In this document: positions 60,277 through 64,000 of the stretch, piece after piece
How the letters are laid out: every line of letters begins with the position of its first letter
How positions within the stretch are numbered: position 1 is the stretch's first letter
The notes under the pieces: model-generated
Told to the model about the DNA's origin: nothing
Databases searched by the model: none
The model's input: the letters and a program-made list of their open reading frames with translations, nothing else
Assembly (NCBI RefSeq): GCF_900182645.1
Contig: NZ_FXTA01000005.1
Span: 1 to 64,000, forward strand
Direction of reading: 5' to 3'
DNA length: 64,000 nt
Source: Flavobacterium resistens
GTDB lineage: Bacteria > Bacteroidota > Bacteroidia > Flavobacteriales > Flavobacteriaceae
Position numbers and translations under genes: made by a program

Positions 60277-61956
60277 ATGACTAGTTTAGATGATATCTTA
60301 AAATCACGCCGCGACACACGCCATTTCACAGCCGATGAAGTTCCTGATGAAGTAATTCAAAAAGCTTTGCAGGCAGGGCATTGGGCGCCTTCTGTTGGGT
60401 TAACGGATGCTACCAGATATTATCTCATAAAATCTTCCGAAGTCAAAACAGCCATTAAAAACCTATTTTTAGAGTATAATAAAAAAGCCGAAGCGCTCAC
60501 CGATAATCCTGAACAAAAAGAACTTTATCGTTCATTAAAATTAGAAGCAATTGAAGAAGCACCAATCGGACTGATAATTGCTTATGATCGTTCGGTTTTG
60601 AATCAATTTACGATTGGAACCGTTGGCAGCAATGAAGCGGTGAAATTTAGTTCGGTTTGTGCAGCACAGAATATTTGGCTTTCTCTTACAGAACAAGGCT
60701 ACGGAATGGGTTGGGTTTCGATTTTAAATTATTATCAGTTTAAAAAAATTCTGGATTTACCCGAAAATATTGAACCGCTTGGTTATTTCTGCATTGGAAA
60801 ACCAGCAACAAATTATAACAATCAACCGATGTTGCAGCAATTGCATTGGAAACAAAAATCGGAAACGCCAATTTGCGCAGAAATTCAAAAAGTAAACGAA
60901 AGTCCTGTTTCAGAAATCACAACTAATTTTGCATCAAAAAATAAAACTGAAACCAATTTTGACAGACTTCTTCAGGAAAAAATAGATTCAAAAACAAAAC
61001 CAATAGGCGCTTTAGGAACTTTAGAAACGCTTGCTTTTCAAATAGCAACAGTTTTTGAAACTTTAACTCCAAAAATCATAAATCCAAATATGGTTGTTTT
61101 TGCCGCCGATCACGGAATTGCAAATCATGGCGTAAGCGCTTATCCGCAAGATGTGACACGCCAAATGGTGAATAATTTTCTAGACGGAGGCGCAGCAATT
61201 AATGTTTTTTGCAGACAAAACAATATTCAATTATCAATTGTAGATGCTGGTGTCAATTATGATTTCCCTACAAATGCAAAACTGATTGATGCTAAAATTG
61301 CTAAAGGAACACAATCTTTCCTGCATGTGCCCGCCATGAGCCAAACCGAGCTTCAATTGTGTTTTGAAAAAGGAAAATTAATCGTTGAAGAAATTGCCAA
61401 AACTGGTTCAAACTGCATTGGTTTTGGTGAAATGGGAATTGGAAATACTTCAACAGCTTCGGTTTTGATGAGTCTTTTGACCGGTTTTCCTATTGAAGAA
61501 TGTGTTGGAAAAGGCACAGGAGTTGTCGATGAAAAATTAATTCAGAAACAGAATCTTCTAAAAAAAGCAATTGAAAATTATTCCGGTCAAGCCGAATTAA
61601 AAGAACAATTGGCTTTCTTTGGAGGTTTCGAAATTATGCAAATGGCAAGCGGAATGCTGACTGCCTTCGAAAATAAAATGCTGATTCTGGTTGACGGGTT
61701 TATTTGCAGTACTGCATTTTTAATTGCAACCAAAATCAATCCTGAAATTATAAAAAATGCCGTTTTTTGTCATTGCTCTGCTGAGAATGCACATCAAAAA
61801 CTACTTCAATATTTGAATGCAAAACCTATTTTGAATTTGGATTTACGTTTGGGAGAAGGAACTGGTTGTGCAATTGCTTTTCCAATTTTAAAATCGGCCG
61901 AGGCTTTTTTGAATGAAATGGCTAGTTTTGAAAGTGCTGGAGTTAGTCGCAAATAA
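60277..61956 (+). CDS. cobT: BluB-CobT fusion: DMB synthase / phosphoribosyltransferase
   Basis: 559 residues from ATG 60277; a TTG at 60268 is in frame and less likely. Residues about 1-200 are BluB: RRDTRHFTADEV, HWAPSVGLTDATRYY, EQGYGMGWVSILN. This part breaks FMN to 5,6-dimethylbenzimidazole. Residues about 225-559 are CobT: KIDSKTKPIGALGTLE, FAADHGIANHGVSAYP, GFGEMGIGNTSTAS, RLGEGTGCAIAFP, with the catalytic Glu. CobT links the base to ribose phosphate. One polypeptide thus makes and activates the lower ligand, supporting metabolic channelling. Confidence 0.93.
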   Translation: MTSLDDILKSRRDTRHFTADEVPDEVIQKALQAGHWAPSVGLTDATRYYLIKSSEVKTAIKNLFLEYNKKAEALTDNPEQKELYRSLKLEAIEEAPIGLIIAYDRSVLNQFTIGTVGSNEAVKFSSVCAAQNIWLSLTEQGYGMGWVSILNYYQFKKILDLPENIEPLGYFCIGKPATNYNNQPMLQQLHWKQKSETPICAEIQKVNESPVSEITTNFASKNKTETNFDRLLQEKIDSKTKPIGALGTLETLAFQIATVFETLTPKIINPNMVVFAADHGIANHGVSAYPQDVTRQMVNNFLDGGAAINVFCRQNNIQLSIVDAGVNYDFPTNAKLIDAKIAKGTQSFLHVPAMSQTELQLCFEKGKLIVEEIAKTGSNCIGFGEMGIGNTSTASVLMSLLTGFPIEECVGKGTGVVDEKLIQKQNLLKKAIENYSGQAELKEQLAFFGGFEIMQMASGMLTAFENKMLILVDGFICSTAFLIATKINPEIIKNAVFCHCSAENAHQKLLQYLNAKPILNLDLRLGEGTGCAIAFPILKSAEAFLNEMASFESAGVSRK

Positions 61957-61963
61957 ACCCCAA

Positions 61964-62065
61964 TTGTCATTTCGACCAAAGGGAGAAATCACAATCGAAA
62001 CTCGACAAAGATTGGCAATTTCTGTGTGGAATTTCTAGTGTGATTTCTCCTTCGTCGAAATGACA
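61964..62065. repeat. REP-like inverted repeat, member 2
   Basis: Left arm 61964-61993 (TGTCATTTCGACCAAAGGG...) faces right arm 62039-62065 (...TTCGTCGAAATGACA) with a two-base bulge. The loop has CTCGACAAAGATTGG at 62001-62015, the same 15 bases as member 1 at 38205-38219. Lies between bluB-cobT and cobS. Confidence 0.8.
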
Positions 62066-62091
62066 AAACTGAATTAAAAATTATTTTTTAA

Positions 62092-62889
62092 ATGAAAAAA
62101 GAACTCCACATCTTCTTCACCTGTTTAATGTTTTACACCCGAATTCCATGTCCAAAAAACATTACACATCATCCTGATTATTTAAACAAAGCAACACGAT
62201 ATTTTCCTTTTATCGGTTGGATTGTCGGAAGCATTTCATTTCTGGCTTTTTATCTTTCTTCTCTTTTTCTTTCAATAGAAACGGCTGTAATTTTTGCTAT
62301 TATCGCTTCTGTTTTAACAACCGGTGCATTTCATGAAGATGGTTTTGCAGATGTTTGTGATGGTTTTGGCGGCGGTTGGACCAAAGAAAAAATTCTGATG
62401 ATTATGAAAGATAGCGCAATTGGAGCTTATGGAGCAATTGGATTGGTTTTGTTGTTTTTGGCCAAATTCAAATTGTTTTCTGAATCTCTTCTAATTTTCA
62501 AAAATGACAACAACTATTTTCTACTATTCTTGTTATTTATTTCAGCTCATTCTTTAAGCCGTTTGGCTGCAATCAGTATTATTTTTACTCATGAATATTC
62601 AAGAGATGATGCTACAAGCAAAAGCAAACCAATTGCAAAAAATCATACCTGGAAAGAAATTTTCGGAGCCTTTTTCTTCGGATTAATTCCGTTGCTGGCA
62701 CTCTCCTATTTTTCTTTTGAAATAAAAACGATTCTGATTTTGATTCCTGTTTTTTTGACAAGGTATTTTTTAGCAAGATATTTTCAAAAATGGATTGACG
62801 GCTATACGGGAGATTGTCTCGGCGCAACGCAACAAGTCTGCGAAGTTATTTTTTATTTAAGTCTTCTTTTTATATGGAAATTTATCTAG
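62092..62889 (+). CDS. cobS: Adenosylcobinamide-GDP ribazoletransferase
   Basis: 265 residues, about six membrane segments. Metal motif HEDGFADVCDGFGGG, FYTRIP near the start, and DSAIGAYGAIGL. Joins AdoCbi-GDP with alpha-ribazole phosphate to finish B12. Ends 16 bases inside cobC. Confidence 0.94.
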   Translation: MKKELHIFFTCLMFYTRIPCPKNITHHPDYLNKATRYFPFIGWIVGSISFLAFYLSSLFLSIETAVIFAIIASVLTTGAFHEDGFADVCDGFGGGWTKEKILMIMKDSAIGAYGAIGLVLLFLAKFKLFSESLLIFKNDNNYFLLFLLFISAHSLSRLAAISIIFTHEYSRDDATSKSKPIAKNHTWKEIFGAFFFGLIPLLALSYFSFEIKTILILIPVFLTRYFLARYFQKWIDGYTGDCLGATQQVCEVIFYLSLLFIWKFI

Positions 62890-63410
62890 TTCGCCACACC
62901 GAAACAGTTTGCGAAAAAGGAATTTGCTACGGACAATCAGATGTTGATATTGCAATTCCTTTTGATATTATTTTTAATGAAATTGTTTCGCAACTACCTT
63001 CTGAAGTAATTATTTATTCTAGTCCGTTGAAGCGTTGTGTGACTTTGGCAAAACACATTCAAAATAACATCAAAACAATATCCTATCAAGAAGATGACCG
63101 ATTAAAAGAAATGAACTTTGGCGATTGGGAGCTGAAAAACTGGAACGAAATTCCGCCCGAACAACTCAATCCCTGGATGGAAGATTTTGTAAATATTAAA
63201 GTTTCAAACGGAGAATCTTTTGTGGAATTGCACAATCGGGTTGGCGACTTTTTGTTGAACGAAATTTCGAAAAACATAAAACATCCAATTATTATTGTTG
63301 CACATGCCGGAATCATTAGAAGTATCTTATGTCATCAAACTTCATTACCTTTAAAAAAGGCTTTTCAAAATAAAGTTGATTTTGGCCAAGTCATTAAAAT
63401 TGAGCTTTAA
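62874..63410 (+). CDS. cobC: Alpha-ribazole phosphatase-like histidine phosphatase
   Basis: 178 residues from ATG 62874; an earlier opening would run deep into cobS. Histidine phosphatase: catalytic RHTE (His8), SSPLKRCVTLAKHI, LKEMNFGDWELKNW, and a second active His in VAHAGIIRS. Removes phosphate from alpha-ribazole phosphate or the B12 phosphate. Overlaps cobS by 16 bases, so it is coupled to it. Confidence 0.9.
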   Translation: MEIYLVRHTETVCEKGICYGQSDVDIAIPFDIIFNEIVSQLPSEVIIYSSPLKRCVTLAKHIQNNIKTISYQEDDRLKEMNFGDWELKNWNEIPPEQLNPWMEDFVNIKVSNGESFVELHNRVGDFLLNEISKNIKHPIIIVAHAGIIRSILCHQTSLPLKKAFQNKVDFGQVIKIEL

Positions 63411-63451
63411 TAATGCTTTTGTTCAGAATTTATCTGAAAAAGTAAAACAAA

Positions 63452-63484
63452 TTTGAAAATTCAATAATTTTAACTTTATCTTTG
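63452..63484 (+). promoter_or_regulatory. Promoter of the riboswitch/TonB receptor unit
   Basis: TTTG 63452-63455, 21-base spacer, TATCTTTG 63477-63484. Transcription begins just before the riboswitch. Confidence 0.65.
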
Positions 63485-63493
63485 CACAAAATT

Positions 63494-63668
63494 AAGGTTG
63501 TGTTTTAATAAAAAAACACATTAAAAGGGAATCAAGTAAAATCTTGAGCTGTACCCGCAACTGTAAGCTTAGTTCTGAAAAGAATGCTTGTTGTAACTGC
63601 AAAGCCACTGCTCGCCCCGGCGAATGGGAAGGCAAACAACAAGACGCAAGCCAGGAGACCTGCCTTTG
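63494..63668 (+). ncRNA. Cobalamin riboswitch
   Basis: Class I B12 riboswitch: GGGAATC near 63528, GCCACTG (63604-63610), GGGAAGG and the AGCCAGGAGACCTGCC box (about 63649-63664) in correct order. It binds adenosylcobalamin and turns down expression of the downstream gene. A small stem ACTCT (63682-63686) / AGAGT (63695-63699) right before the start codon may be the expression platform, acting on translation. Confidence 0.93.
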
Positions 63669-63708
63669 AAACAAAGATCGAACTCTCGGGAAAAAGAGTG
63701 TAGAAATT

Positions 63709-64000
63709 ATGACTTTAAAAAAATATTTCGCTTTTAGTTTATTGTTGTTGTGCCAGTTTATTTGGGCGCAGAAAGATTCTATTACCAGTCTGAAAGAGGT
63801 TTTGGTTTCCGATTCAAATCTTAAAAAATACTCTGCTTCGCAATCTGTTTTAAAACTCAATGATTCTGTTATCAATAAAAATGAAGCTTTATTGACAGAT
63901 TTATTAAATTTTAATTCCACTATTTATTTTAAAGAATATGGTCGTGGAATGCTTTCGACAGTTGCTTTTAGAGGAACGACTTCGTCACAAACAGCAGTTA
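63709..64000 (+). CDS. btuB: TonB-dependent receptor, BtuB-like (5' end only)
   Basis: Starts at ATG 63709 and runs off the window: 97 residues visible. Signal peptide MTLKKYFAFSLLLLCQFIWA, a TonB box-like SLKEVLVSDSNL, then the start of a plug domain ending GRGMLSTVAFRGTTSSQ. Outer-membrane transporter; the B12 riboswitch in front argues for cobalamin uptake, with BtuFCD as the inner part. Confidence 0.92.
   Translation, partial: MTLKKYFAFSLLLLCQFIWAQKDSITSLKEVLVSDSNLKKYSASQSVLKLNDSVINKNEALLTDLLNFNSTIYFKEYGRGMLSTVAFRGTTSSQTAV

Noticed and set aside
63492..63920. 142-codon open frame on the minus strand
   Set aside because: It lies over the riboswitch and the start of btuB on the other strand, and shows no protein features.

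Overview
The window looks like a piece of a Flavobacterium-type chromosome (Bacteroidota). It is AT-rich, has almost no Shine-Dalgarno sequences, and many genes follow the Bacteroidota promoter form TTG-N20-TAnnTTTG. Gene content agrees: split transketolase, a carotenoid cluster with a B12-binding MerR regulator, tetratricopeptide histidine kinases, and TonB-dependent B12 uptake. No phage, IS element, CRISPR array or restriction system was seen. Species cannot be named from sequence reading alone.

Layout. 1-824: no gene; two leftward tandem promoters of the rRNA/tRNA kind, a structured element, and a 24-A tract beside a palindrome. 0.8-4.1 kb: thrS-infC-rpmI-rplT translation operon, with infC probably starting at AUA. 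4.2-5.3 kb: Crp-like regulator and AhpD-like protein. 5.5-9.7 kb: two tandem TPR histidine kinases and a response regulator; the second kinase has Asp where the phospho-accepting His should be. 10-15 kb: secreted nuclease-like protein, an 'asparagine synthetase B'-type secreted protein, a second histidine kinase/response regulator pair, and two unknown genes. 15-27.7 kb: housekeeping genes (dnaB, accA, EamA transporter, LptF/G permease, tgt lacking its zinc cysteines, split transketolase, FKBP lipoprotein, hslR, phosphoribosyltransferase, aroK). 27.8-29.3 kb: three identical tRNA-Lys(UUU) and one tRNA-Leu(GAG). 30.1-33.2 kb: six-gene ArsR operon with a direct-repeat operator. 33.2-34.8 kb: TPR protein and an inward-rectifier K+ channel.

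34.9-40.7 kb is a photoprotection cluster: CarH/LitR-like MerR regulator, crtI, crtB, crtZ, an SRPBCC protein and a DNA photolyase. A perfect 15-bp palindrome covers the crtI -7 element and start codon and is the likely operator. 40.9-43.8 kb holds an AarF/ABC1 kinase with a TetR regulator and a divergent epimerase. 43.9-55.7 kb is mixed: YceI, thioesterase, rmuC, an ECF sigma factor with a 704-residue anti-sigma/outer-membrane fusion carrying 40-residue repeats, MepB, SDR, pseudouridine synthase, trmL, and tandem membrane paralogs.

55.7-64 kb is a cobalamin island: BtuFCD transporter, a Cys-rich protein, CobU, a BluB-CobT fusion, CobS, CobC, and a cobalamin riboswitch ahead of a TonB-dependent receptor cut by the window end. 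The set fits uptake and salvage (lower-ligand synthesis and nucleotide-loop assembly), not corrin-ring synthesis. It may supply the cofactor for the MerR light sensor 20 kb away.

Between genes lie two kinds of dispersed repeat. One is an inverted-repeat (REP-like) family with two members. The other is a set of arrays of 7-base units, usually in two facing arms; the unit sequence differs by locus while the period stays at 7. The arrays are the least explained structure in the window. Several apparent TTG or GTG starts sit inside or upstream of a promoter -7 element, so those genes are given here with later ATG starts.
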